From Methylohalobius sp. (GTDB lineage: Bacteria; Pseudomonadota; Gammaproteobacteria; Methylococcales; Methylothermaceae): a stretch of 50,184 nt of DNA. Where the stretch lies: assembly GCA_026415315.1 (NCBI GenBank), contig JAOAHI010000014.1, positions 1 through 50,184 on the forward strand, written 5' to 3'. This document shows, piece by piece, positions 35,188-44,178 of this stretch; the stretch's first letter is position 1, and each line of letters begins with the position of its first letter. The notes below the pieces were generated by a model. It saw only the letters and a list, made by a program, of their open reading frames with translations. It did no database searches and had not been told where the DNA came from. The translations under genes were made by a program, and so were the position numbers.

Positions 35188-38100
35188 TTAAAAACGTTCT
35201 GTCTTTACTGAGGTGCGGCGCACGAGGGCGTAGAAGACCGGGGTCAGCATCAAGCCGAAAAAGGTCACCCCCAGCATGCCGCCGCATACTGCAGTGCCTA
35301 AAATGCGCCTGGCCTCTGCTCCCGCCCCCTGGGCGAGGGCCAAAGGCACCACGCCCAGGATAAAAGTCAAGGAAGTCATCAGGATTGGCCTGAGGCGAAT
35401 CCGTGCTGCTTCTAACACTGCAAGTCTTAGGTCCTGGCCTTGGCTTTGGCGTACCCTGGCAAACTCGACGAGCAAAATAGCATTTTTGGCGGCTAGCCCC
35501 ACCAGCAGGATGCAGCCGATTTGGGTAAAAAGGTTGTTTTCATAGCCTCTAAGCCATACTGAGGCCATGGCGGTGGTCAGGCACAAAGGAGCGATGAGGA
35601 TGACCGAAAACGGCAGCGACCAACTTTCGTACTGCGCAGCCAGCACTAAGAATACGAACATCACGCTCAAGGGGAAAACGAACAAAGCGGTATGGCCGGC
35701 CAGCACTTCCTGCAGGCTCAGCTCAGTCCACTCAAAACCAAACTCTGGAGGAAGCACTTGCTCGGCCAGGCGCTCCATCTTTGCGATCGCCTCTCCAGAG
35801 CTTATGCCAGGCAGAACCGATCCATTCACTTCTGCAGCCAGATAGAGGTTATAGCGGCTTAGGATATCTGACCCCTGGGTTTCCCGGATTTTGATCAGCG
35901 AGCCTAAGGGCACCATGGCCCCAGTGGCACTGCGCATCTTGAGGCGCAAAACATCCTCAGGGTGCCTACGGAAAGGGGCATCGGCCTGCGCCAGCACCTG
36001 GTAAGTGCGACCAAAGAGATTAAAGTCGTTGACATACAAAGACCCCAGGTAAACCTGCACGGTGGCGAACAGATCGTTCAGGTTAATCGCTAAGGCTTTG
36101 GCGCGGATGCGATCCACTTCCAGATAAAGCCGTGGGACAGTGGCCACGGAGGGGGAAAATACGCTAAAACCCGGTTCTCGGTTGGCGGCAGCGATAAGCT
36201 CCTCGACGGCAGCCTTGAGGGCTTCGGGGCCTAAACCGGCGCGATCCTGCACTTCTAGCTTGAACCCTCCGACTCGACCGAGACCGCGTATCGGCGGCGG
36301 GGTAAAGACGGCGACCTCGGCAGCGGCGATCCGATTCAAGCGTTGGCGGAGCTCCTCAGCGATGGCAGCAGCAGGGAGATGCGGTCGCTGAGCGAAGGGC
36401 TTAAGGCGCGCAAACAGGCTGGCTGCATAGGGCTGCTGCACCCCGGTCAGAAATGACCAGCCGGCGTAGGCGACTACGTGTCCGACGCCGGGAGTAGCCA
36501 GGGCCTGATGCGTAATCTCCTGAACGACTTGCGCCGTGCGCTCCAGCGAGGCTCCGGGCGGCAGGCGGGCAGTCAGCACCAAATAGCCCTGGTCTTGTTC
36601 GGGGAGAAAGCCCTTGGGGACAGCGCGGAACAGGCCAAAACCTAGAGCAACCAGCCCGAGGTAGAGTATCAGCATGGTCAGAGAGGCGCGCAGCACGCGT
36701 TGGAGCAAAAAAAGATAACCCTCGCGCAAAGCGCCAAAAGCGTGGTTGAACGCGGAGAAGAACCAGGTAAATAGGTGCGACCTGGGAGTCAGCGTGGTCT
36801 CCCCCAGCAGCTTAGCGCATAGGGCCGGGCTCAAAGTGAGGGAATTAAGAGTGGAAATAGCGGTAGAGGCAGTGACGGTGATAGCAAATTCGCGGTAGAA
36901 GGCTTGGGAGACGCCGGCGATAAAAGCCGTGGGGACAAATACGGCAATCAGTACCAGAGAAGTGGCGAGAATGGGGCCGGTCACCTCGTCCATAGCGCGC
37001 CGCGTTGCCTCTCGCGCTTCTTCCCCTGAAGCCAAGTGGCGCTCGACGTTTTCTACTACCACAATGGCATCGTCCACCACGATGCCAATGGCCAAAACCA
37101 AACTCAAAAGCGAAAGGGTATTAAGCGAGGCCCCTACCGCCGCCATCACCGCCAAGGTACCTATGACCGACACCGGCACCGCCAAAAGTGGGATGAGGCT
37201 GGCGCGCCAATTCTGCAAAAACAACCACACTACCAAGGCAACTAGGAGAAAAGCCTCGATCAAGGTACGCCCGACCGCCTTGAGCGACTCCTCCACGAAC
37301 ACCACGGTGTCGTAACCTAAGGTATAGTCGAGGCCGGGAGGAAATCGCTCCTTGAGTTGCTCCATCTGGGTCATTACGGCTTTCTTAGTCTCCAGCGCGT
37401 TGGAACCGGGAAGCTGAAAGATCGCAATCCCAACGCTGGGTTCACCGTCTAGATAAAACTTAGAAGCATAGTCACGCGCTCCGAGCTCGACGCGGGCGAT
37501 GTCCTTAAGGTGCACGATTTGGCCTTGGGGGCCAGTTTTGACGACGATCGCGCCAAATTCCTCTGGCGTTTTCAACCGTCCTTGGGTGATGAGGGTGTAC
37601 TGGTGATCCACTTGACTCGTCAGCGGCGGCTTGCCGACGGCGCCAGCAGCCACCTCGACGTTTTGCTCGCGCACGGCGCGGACGACATCCATGGGTGCCA
37701 GCTCGTAGGCGGCCAATTTCTCGGGATCCAGCCATAGGCGCAGGCTGTAGTCGCGAGCGCCGAAGATCGCCACTTCTCCTACTCCAGGCTGGCGCGCCAA
37801 GACGTCTTTAATCTGGGTGAGAGCGTAGTTGCTTAAATATTCGCTGTCATAGCGGCCATCCGGGGAGAGCAGGTTGATGACTAAGCTTAGGTCTGGACTG
37901 CGTTTGCGAACGCTGACCCCCTGACGGCGGACCTCTTCCGGCAGCTTGGCCTCAGCTAATGCTACCCGATTCTGCACCAACACTTGCGCCATGTCCGCGT
38001 CGGTTCCTGGGGTAAAGGTTACAGTGAGGTTTAAGGAGCCGTCGTCGCCAGAGTTGGAGCTCATGTAAAGCAGGTGCTCGACGCCGTTGATCTCCTGTTC

Positions 38101-38304
38101 GAGCGGCGTGGCCACAGTCTCCATTACTGTTTGGGCATCGGCGCCAGGGTAGACTGTGCTGACGACGATAGTAGGTGGGGCTATGGGTGGGTACTGGGTC
38201 AGGGGAAGGGTAAACAGGGCCAAGCCTCCTATCAGGACGATGAAGATGGACAAAACCGAGGCGAACACCGGTCGGTCGATGAAAAAATGGCTAAAGCTTC
38301 CCAT
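35188..38304 (-). CDS. RND multidrug efflux pump, HAE1 (AcrB/MexF-like)
   Basis: A 1038-residue proton-driven pump. The N-terminus FFIDRPVFASVLSIFIVLIGGLAL matches AcrB-type transporters. The proton-relay aspartates lie in LAIGIVVDDAIVVVENVERHL, and RND repeats are visible in both halves (for example YPGADAQTVMETVATPLEQ). The last helices end FFGLMLTPVFYALVRR. It overlaps its membrane fusion protein by 14 nt. The substrate cannot be predicted. Confidence 0.95.
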   Translation of the reverse strand: MGSFSHFFIDRPVFASVLSIFIVLIGGLALFTLPLTQYPPIAPPTIVVSTVYPGADAQTVMETVATPLEQEINGVEHLLYMSSNSGDDGSLNLTVTFTPGTDADMAQVLVQNRVALAEAKLPEEVRRQGVSVRKRSPDLSLVINLLSPDGRYDSEYLSNYALTQIKDVLARQPGVGEVAIFGARDYSLRLWLDPEKLAAYELAPMDVVRAVREQNVEVAAGAVGKPPLTSQVDHQYTLITQGRLKTPEEFGAIVVKTGPQGQIVHLKDIARVELGARDYASKFYLDGEPSVGIAIFQLPGSNALETKKAVMTQMEQLKERFPPGLDYTLGYDTVVFVEESLKAVGRTLIEAFLLVALVVWLFLQNWRASLIPLLAVPVSVIGTLAVMAAVGASLNTLSLLSLVLAIGIVVDDAIVVVENVERHLASGEEAREATRRAMDEVTGPILATSLVLIAVFVPTAFIAGVSQAFYREFAITVTASTAISTLNSLTLSPALCAKLLGETTLTPRSHLFTWFFSAFNHAFGALREGYLFLLQRVLRASLTMLILYLGLVALGFGLFRAVPKGFLPEQDQGYLVLTARLPPGASLERTAQVVQEITHQALATPGVGHVVAYAGWSFLTGVQQPYAASLFARLKPFAQRPHLPAAAIAEELRQRLNRIAAAEVAVFTPPPIRGLGRVGGFKLEVQDRAGLGPEALKAAVEELIAAANREPGFSVFSPSVATVPRLYLEVDRIRAKALAINLNDLFATVQVYLGSLYVNDFNLFGRTYQVLAQADAPFRRHPEDVLRLKMRSATGAMVPLGSLIKIRETQGSDILSRYNLYLAAEVNGSVLPGISSGEAIAKMERLAEQVLPPEFGFEWTELSLQEVLAGHTALFVFPLSVMFVFLVLAAQYESWSLPFSVILIAPLCLTTAMASVWLRGYENNLFTQIGCILLVGLAAKNAILLVEFARVRQSQGQDLRLAVLEAARIRLRPILMTSLTFILGVVPLALAQGAGAEARRILGTAVCGGMLGVTFFGLMLTPVFYALVRRTSVKTERF

Positions 38305-39388
38305 CGTCCTTCTCCGGAAGGACTGCGATCCCCGGTTTGAGTTTTTGCATACCCTCCACCACGATCCACTCTCCGGGCCTTAAGCCCTCAAGGATCACGC
38401 GCCAGCCATCGATCAACGGGCCTGGGGTTACCGGGCGGAAGGAGACGATGTGCTGTTCGTCCATCACCCATACCCCTTTTTGCGCCAAGTTGGCGACCAG
38501 CGCTTTGTCCGGTACCAATAGGGCGGGCGAGGGACTTCCCTGGGCGAGACGGATGCGGGCAAACATTCCTGGCTTCAAGCGTCCTTCGGGGTTGGCTACG
38601 ATGGCTCGAAACGTTCGCGTGCCGGAGGACCAATCGAGGCGGGGCGATAAGTAATCCAGACGGCCTATGTGAGGGAACCCCTCTTCATCGGCCAGGGCGA
38701 GTTGCACTTGGACCGGTGGTGAGCTTATGCGTTCGTAGCGTAACGCCGTGCGCTCATCCACGTCAAAATATGCATAGATGGGATCGGTGCGGACGATGAC
38801 CGCGAGCACAGTAGCATCGGCTCCGCCCCCTTTGACTAGGTTGCCGGCGGTAACTTCCTCGCGCCCGATGATGCCTGAGATCGGAGCGCGGACCTCAGTA
38901 AAGGAGAGATCAAGGCGCGCCGCCTCGACTTGGGCTTGAGCGGCTTGTACTTTAGCTTCCGCGGCTAGGAGCTCGGCCCGTTTGGTATCATAGTCTTCTT
39001 GGGCGATGAATTTTTTAGCCAGCAGGCGTTCGGCCCGCACCAGATGGCTTTTGGCCAACTCTAAAGTGGCCCGAGCGGCAGAAAGCTCAGCTTCAGCTTG
39101 TTTGAGGCGAATCGCAAACGGCCTAGGGTCGATGACAAAAAGCAAATCGCCCGCCTTAATGGCCTGTCCTGGGCGAAACAGGATTTTATCTAAATACCCC
39201 TCTACCCGTGCTCGCACCTCGACTTGCTCGACCGCCTCCAGCCGCCCGGAGTATTCCTGCCATATCGTGATTTCCTTAACGGTGGAGCGAGCGATTTGGA
39301 CCCTAGGTGCAGAGGGGGCAGATTGCTCGGTAGGGCGTGAGCAGGCCGCAACCAATAGGAGGCCTAGTCCTAGGATCCGATATCGCAT
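38291..39388 (-). CDS. RND membrane fusion lipoprotein (AcrA/MexE-like)
   Basis: A 365-residue periplasmic adaptor with a lipobox (LLLVAAC, Cys16) and the lipoyl halves VEVRARVEGYLDKILFRPGQ and VRAPISGIIGREEVTAGNL around a helical hairpin. It is the first gene of the minus-strand efflux operon. Its promoter lies in the palindrome shared with the divergent tetR gene. It has a short leader and a poor ribosome binding site. Confidence 0.94.
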   Translation of the reverse strand: MRYRILGLGLLLVAACSRPTEQSAPSAPRVQIARSTVKEITIWQEYSGRLEAVEQVEVRARVEGYLDKILFRPGQAIKAGDLLFVIDPRPFAIRLKQAEAELSAARATLELAKSHLVRAERLLAKKFIAQEDYDTKRAELLAAEAKVQAAQAQVEAARLDLSFTEVRAPISGIIGREEVTAGNLVKGGGADATVLAVIVRTDPIYAYFDVDERTALRYERISSPPVQVQLALADEEGFPHIGRLDYLSPRLDWSSGTRTFRAIVANPEGRLKPGMFARIRLAQGSPSPALLVPDKALVANLAQKGVWVMDEQHIVSFRPVTPGPLIDGWRVILEGLRPGEWIVVEGMQKLKPGIAVLPEKDDGKL

Positions 39389-39390
39389 TT

Positions 39391-39443
39391 TTGCCGCTTT
39401 TGTGAAATAATAAGATAATATTTCTTTTCATTTTGCTAGGCAA
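39391..39443. promoter_or_regulatory. Divergent overlapping promoters and TetR-type operator
   Basis: Plus strand: TTGCCG (39391-39396), 17 bases, GATAAT (39414-39419), directing tetR. Minus strand: TTGCCT (39443-39438), 17 bases, TATTAT (39420-39415), directing the efflux operon. The two -10 boxes occupy the same DNA. They lie inside an imperfect inverted repeat (39404-39424; half-sites GAAATAATA and TAATATTTC). A TetR dimer bound there would block both promoters. Binding is inferred. Confidence 0.6.
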
Positions 39444-39456
39444 ATTGTTAAAGAAG

Positions 39457-40086
39457 ATGACTGCTATTCGCTGTGGCCGACCGCGCAAAGGGGAAGAAGC
39501 GTTCCGCCGCGATCTCCTTTTGGATCGGGCCATGAGCCTGTTTGCTGAGCACGGTTACGGCGCCTTGAGCTTGGAAACCATTGCCCGCCAGGCGCACGTG
39601 TCCCTGCGCACCATTTACCGCCAATTTGGCAGCAAGGCGCAGCTGTTTGGGGCAGTGATCCAACGCATTAGCGATGAGTTTGTCGCCAGGTTACCGCAAG
39701 ACGCCTCGCGTCCTATAGCAGAGGTGCTTGAGGAGTTTGGCTACCAGTTTTTAAGCCGCATCACTCGCCCAGAAACCCTTCGCTTGCGTGCTCAAATTCT
39801 GGCCGAGGCGCAGCGCTTTCCGGAACTGGCTGCCGAATTCTACCGCCGCGGCCCGGAGTGTACCCTGACGCATTTGAGCCGCTTGCTGGCCGAATACCAG
39901 CGAGCGGGCGTAGTGGCTGAGCTCGACAGCCGTTTCTTGGCCGGTCAGTTTTTGGCGGCATTATGCGGAGAATGGCTGCGCAAACTGGAGTTGGGATTGG
40001 TCGCCCCCCCTGGGCCGTCCACCTTGCAGGAGCAGGTCAAACAGGCGGTAAATCTTTTTTTGCGCGGTTGTTTGGCATGCGCTTAA
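39457..40086 (+). CDS. TetR-family transcriptional regulator
   Basis: The 209-residue repressor-type protein has an N-terminal helix-turn-helix (RAMSLFAEHGYGALSLETIA, then RQAHVSLRTIYRQFGSKAQLF) and a C-terminal ligand domain of the AcrR/TtgR type (EVLEEFGYQFLSRITRPETLRLRAQ cut here). I chose ATG at 39457; a TTG eight codons upstream is the alternative. It is divergent from the RND/ABC operon and overlaps the next adaptor gene by 10 nt, so it probably controls both efflux arms and itself. Confidence 0.92.
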   Translation: MTAIRCGRPRKGEEAFRRDLLLDRAMSLFAEHGYGALSLETIARQAHVSLRTIYRQFGSKAQLFGAVIQRISDEFVARLPQDASRPIAEVLEEFGYQFLSRITRPETLRLRAQILAEAQRFPELAAEFYRRGPECTLTHLSRLLAEYQRAGVVAELDSRFLAGQFLAALCGEWLRKLELGLVAPPGPSTLQEQVKQAVNLFLRGCLACA

Positions 40087-41075
40087 TCGGATTGTTGCTA
40101 CTGGCCATCGGGCAAGTAGGATGGGGACAAGCCGCAGTTTGGCGCCCGTGGATCGAATTGGCTGTCCACCCCGAGCAGCGCGCTACCGCTTACGTCGAGG
40201 CAGTCGATGAAGCTGAGTTGGCGGCCGAGGTAAGCGGCCAGGTAGTCAAGGTAAATGTAAGCGAAGGCGACAAGGTGCAGGCGCAGCAAGTATTGGTAGA
40301 AATCGAGGAAGCGCCTCTGCGCCTGGCGCGCGAGCGCGCCCTGGCCGCGTTAGAGGCGGCTAAGGTTCGTTTGCAGGAAGGGCGCCGCCAGCTTGATCAA
40401 GCCCAAAAACTCCTGGTCAAAGGTCTGATTGCCAGAGAGCAGGAGGCGGCTGCGCGCGACCGAGTAGCTGTGCTCGAGCGTGAATGGCAGGCCCAGAAGG
40501 CTCTTCTATCCGAGCTTAACTGGCAGTGGGAGAAGCGTTATGTGCTGGCCCCCTTTACCGGTTGGGTGGTGGAAAAGCGCGTCAGTCCAGGCGATTTTGT
40601 GACTCCGGGCAAAGTCGTGCTGGTGGTAATGGCGGAAAAGCGCGAGTTGATCGCCTTTGTTCCAGCCGAACTCATCGCGCAATTGACGGAGGCAAAGCTG
40701 GCTTTCGCTCCCTCGGGAGGGGGGCGCTATGCGGTTGAGGCGATCGCTTATGTTCCTCGGCGCGATCGACGCGCGCAGGACGTCAAAGTGCGCCTGCGCT
40801 TTGTCGACCAAGCTCCTCCCCCTGGCGTTGCGGGGACTTTGTCCTGGCAGGACCCAAGGCCCCATCTTCCCAGCTTTGTGCTCACTACCTTTCGGGAGCA
40901 GACGGGGATTTGGATCCGCTCCTCCGACCAGGACCCTTGTTTTTTAGTTTTGCCCGAAGCCAGGCTAGGCCGTACCCTGCCTCTGAAACTGCCACTTTCG
41001 GTTCAGGTGGCGGCAGAGAACCCAGCCGAATTGGCCACGCAGGGCTTTCGCGAATGCCAAGGTTTGCCCCCATGA
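40077..41075 (+). CDS. RND membrane fusion protein (second system)
   Basis: A 332-residue exported adaptor. The signal peptide is MRLIGLLLLAIGQVGWGQA. The lipoyl halves are AELAAEVSGQVVKVNVSEGD and VLAPFTGWVVEKRVSPGDFV, with a short helical hairpin between. I chose ATG at 40077 inside the tetR end, since it gives the signal peptide directly; upstream codons in the same frame belong to the tetR region. The stop overlaps the next gene's start (ATGA). Confidence 0.9.
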   Translation: MRLIGLLLLAIGQVGWGQAAVWRPWIELAVHPEQRATAYVEAVDEAELAAEVSGQVVKVNVSEGDKVQAQQVLVEIEEAPLRLARERALAALEAAKVRLQEGRRQLDQAQKLLVKGLIAREQEAAARDRVAVLEREWQAQKALLSELNWQWEKRYVLAPFTGWVVEKRVSPGDFVTPGKVVLVVMAEKRELIAFVPAELIAQLTEAKLAFAPSGGGRYAVEAIAYVPRRDRRAQDVKVRLRFVDQAPPPGVAGTLSWQDPRPHLPSFVLTTFREQTGIWIRSSDQDPCFLVLPEARLGRTLPLKLPLSVQVAAENPAELATQGFRECQGLPP

Positions 41076-44000
41076 GAGCCTCGTGGTACGAAAAGCTGGT
41101 CGCCAACGCACCGCTAGCCAATTTGACGTTTGTCATTACCCTTGTTTTAGGGGTGGCGGTGTACGTGACTTTGCCGCGCGCCCGCGATCCAGAGATCAAC
41201 TTCAACTGGGTCAACATCTGGACGGCTTATCCCGGAGCGACCGCTGAGGAAGTCGAGCGCGAGGTGACCTCGCCCTTAGAGGATGCACTGCGCAGCGTGC
41301 CTGACGTCCGCTACATTCTCTCCAGTTCGCGCGAGGGGCGTTCTTCGATTTTGATTCGCTTTACCCATCTGGATGAGCGCACTTTTGACCGACGGATCAA
41401 CGACGTGCGCCGCGAAGTCCTCAACAAAGCCGTCTCGGAGCTTCCGGAGGCCGCCAAGACCCCCAGGATTATCGAGTTTACTACCTCCAACGGCTTTCCC
41501 ACAGCGATGCTCGCCCTCTATGGGCCCGTCGGGGGCGAGGCGTTGCGCAAGGGGGCCTTTGCCTTGAAGCGAGGGCTCGAGCGCTTGCCCGGGGTGGATC
41601 GCGTGTTGGCCATCGGCTTTCAGGAGCCGGAGATACACGTCGAGTTCGACCCTTTCCAGATCGCTGCCCGCGGTTTAAGTCCCACGGCGTTGGCCGACCA
41701 GCTCAGCGCCTGGTATCGCGACCTGGTAGCGGGCCGCTTTCTGACTTCCAGCGGGGAGTGGTTGGCACGCGTCGTAGGCCGCTCCCCCAACCCTGATGAG
41801 CTGGCTAAATTGCCGCTCATGATCGAAGGGCGGGCGGTACCGCTCGGCGAAGTAGTGCGCTTCTCCTGGGCGGCTGAGCGCGCCGAGCAAGCGGTGCGCT
41901 ACCGAGGCGAACCGGCGGTGCTTCTGTCGGTAACCAAGCAGGCCGACGCCAATACCCTACAGCTGGTCGAGCGCCTCGAGGCGTTTTGCGCTGAACGCAA
42001 CCCGGCGTTGGCTAAATTGGGGTTGCAGCTTGCGTTGGTCGACGATCAGACCTATGAGACGCGGCAAGCGCTGGATCTTATGGAATCCAATGCCTTGTAT
42101 GGCTTTGTTTTAGTGTTTGCGCTGGTAGCGTTTTTTTTGGGCTGGCGGCTTGGGGCGCTGGTTGCATTGGGGTTGCCGTTTGCTTTGGCCGGGGCGTTTG
42201 CCGCTGTCGCCTTTTTTAGTCCGACCTTGAACTTGAGCGTGCTGCTCGGAGTCGTTATCGCCTTGGGCATGTTGGTGGACGATGCGGTGGTGATCGTCGA
42301 AGCCATCCACGACAAGATCGTCCAAGGGATGGCGACGCGGGAAGCGGTGCTTGCGGGGGTAAAGGAGGTGGCTGGCCCCGTGTTTTCCGCCGTGTTGACG
42401 ACGATTGCTGCCTTCTTGCCGTTGATGCTGCTGCCTGGCATCTTGGGCGAGTTTCTGAAAATCGTGCCCATGGTGGTGACGGTGGCGCTGTTAGCCAGCT
42501 TAGTAGAAGCGTATTGGATGTTGCCCAGCCATATCTTGGCTATGCGCTCTGCTTTCGAGGCTCCTCGCTCCTATTGGGCTCTCTGGCGCGAGCGGATAAG
42601 CCGCCGCTTAAGGAGCAACTATGGCCGACTGCTGGTGCACATGATGCGCCACCCCTTAAAGTGGGCTGGGGGGATGGGATTGGCTTTACTCGGGGCGGTG
42701 GCACTTCTGGCTTTAGGGGGGGTGAAGGTGCAGTTTTTCGCTTTCGACACCCTGCGCCTGTTTTACGTCCATGTCGATCTTCCGGTCGGTTCGACTTTGG
42801 AGCAGACTTTGGCTGAAGCCGAGCGCGCACGTCACCTGATCGAGCAGAGCCTGCCTCACGAAGAGCTGCGTTCGGCTACGGCTATGGCCGGCATCAAGTT
42901 TACCGAAGTCGAGCCTTTATATGCCGATCACTTAGGTCAAGTGATTGTCTCCTTGCATCCACGCCGGGAGGAGGGACGAACTACGGAAGAAGTCATCGAG
43001 GCATTGCGGCCTAAAATCCAAAGCCTTGGTGGACCTGGGAGGTTTTCTTTCCTTATCGTCAAGGGCGGACCGCCAGCCCAGCGTCCGATCAGCGTTAAGG
43101 TCAAGTCCGATGATTTGACCGAGCTCGATCCCGCGGTGGTTGAGGTTCGCCGTCTCTTGGCTGAGATCCCCGGGGTGCGCGACATCAGCGACGATCGCAG
43201 CCCCGGGCGCCCAACGCTGACCTTTCGTTTAGATCGCGAGGCCATTGCTCGCGTTGGACTTCCACCCCAACAGGTCATCCGTACCCTGCGCTTGCTGGGG
43301 GAAGGAGAGTGGGTGGGGTCCACCCGCCACGAAGGTGAATCCGTGGATCTCATCGTCCGGGCCAGGCCCAAGCTGATGCCCGATCCGGCGGACTGGCTGC
43401 GTTTGCCGCTAGCTGCCGAAGGCGGACGGACGTTGTTTTTAGGTACTCTGGTGCGCGCAGAACTGGCCCCGGCTGAGGGATACATCCGCCATTATCAACT
43501 GGTACGGGCGGTGACGGTGGAGGCGGAGATCGATCGCGCCCAGACCACTCCGGCTGAGGCCAATGCCCGATTGCGCGAAGCTTGGCGCCAGGTAGCCGCT
43601 CGTTATCCCAACGTCGAGCTCGATTTTACAGGCGAGCTCGACGACATTCGCGAAAGCTTGTCGGCTTTACAGAGAATCTTTTGGTTTGGAGTGGCGTTAA
43701 TCTATTTGATCTTAGCGGCTGAGTTTCACAGCTACCGCCAACCTTTGTTGATTTTGGTGACCTTGCCGCTGGCTGGAGCTGGCGTGATTTATGGCGTGTT
43801 TGTCTCAGGGTGGCCGCTGTCGCTATATACCTTGTATGGCGCGGTCGCTTTAAGCGGGATCGCGGTCAACTCGGCTATCGTCTTGATCGCTGCGTTCAAC
43901 GACCGACAGGCGTGCGGTATCGGCCCTCTGCACGCAGCGATTTATGCCGCCCGTCGCCGCTTGATCCCAATCCTGATCACCTCGGGGACGACCGTCGCTG

Positions 44001-44146
44001 GGCTTTTACCGCTGGCTGCCGGGATTGGCGGGAAGTCGCTGCTGTGGGGGCCGGTGGCCTCCAGCATCGTTTGGGGACTTGGGTTTTCCACCCTCTTGAC
44101 CTTGTTTGTCATTCCCTTGCTGTTGCGTTTTGCCGGCGGGCGTTAA
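41072..44146 (+). CDS. RND efflux transporter (second system)
   Basis: A 1024-residue inner-membrane pump of the AcrB/AcrD/AcrF superfamily, starting MRASWYEKLVANAPLANLTF. NIWTAYPGATAEEVEREVTS is the family's N-terminal periplasmic motif, and the relay pair sits in LGMLVDDAVVIVEAIHDKI. It is only distantly similar to the other pump in the window, with shorter periplasmic loops. The start was chosen for the ATGA overlap with the adaptor gene. No dedicated TolC follows, so it may use the one at 33761. Confidence 0.93.
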   Translation: MRASWYEKLVANAPLANLTFVITLVLGVAVYVTLPRARDPEINFNWVNIWTAYPGATAEEVEREVTSPLEDALRSVPDVRYILSSSREGRSSILIRFTHLDERTFDRRINDVRREVLNKAVSELPEAAKTPRIIEFTTSNGFPTAMLALYGPVGGEALRKGAFALKRGLERLPGVDRVLAIGFQEPEIHVEFDPFQIAARGLSPTALADQLSAWYRDLVAGRFLTSSGEWLARVVGRSPNPDELAKLPLMIEGRAVPLGEVVRFSWAAERAEQAVRYRGEPAVLLSVTKQADANTLQLVERLEAFCAERNPALAKLGLQLALVDDQTYETRQALDLMESNALYGFVLVFALVAFFLGWRLGALVALGLPFALAGAFAAVAFFSPTLNLSVLLGVVIALGMLVDDAVVIVEAIHDKIVQGMATREAVLAGVKEVAGPVFSAVLTTIAAFLPLMLLPGILGEFLKIVPMVVTVALLASLVEAYWMLPSHILAMRSAFEAPRSYWALWRERISRRLRSNYGRLLVHMMRHPLKWAGGMGLALLGAVALLALGGVKVQFFAFDTLRLFYVHVDLPVGSTLEQTLAEAERARHLIEQSLPHEELRSATAMAGIKFTEVEPLYADHLGQVIVSLHPRREEGRTTEEVIEALRPKIQSLGGPGRFSFLIVKGGPPAQRPISVKVKSDDLTELDPAVVEVRRLLAEIPGVRDISDDRSPGRPTLTFRLDREAIARVGLPPQQVIRTLRLLGEGEWVGSTRHEGESVDLIVRARPKLMPDPADWLRLPLAAEGGRTLFLGTLVRAELAPAEGYIRHYQLVRAVTVEAEIDRAQTTPAEANARLREAWRQVAARYPNVELDFTGELDDIRESLSALQRIFWFGVALIYLILAAEFHSYRQPLLILVTLPLAGAGVIYGVFVSGWPLSLYTLYGAVALSGIAVNSAIVLIAAFNDRQACGIGPLHAAIYAARRRLIPILITSGTTVAGLLPLAAGIGGKSLLWGPVASSIVWGLGFSTLLTLFVIPLLLRFAGGR

Positions 44147-44178
44147 AATTGAGCCTGGTTTTTAGGGAGTTCGCTGCA

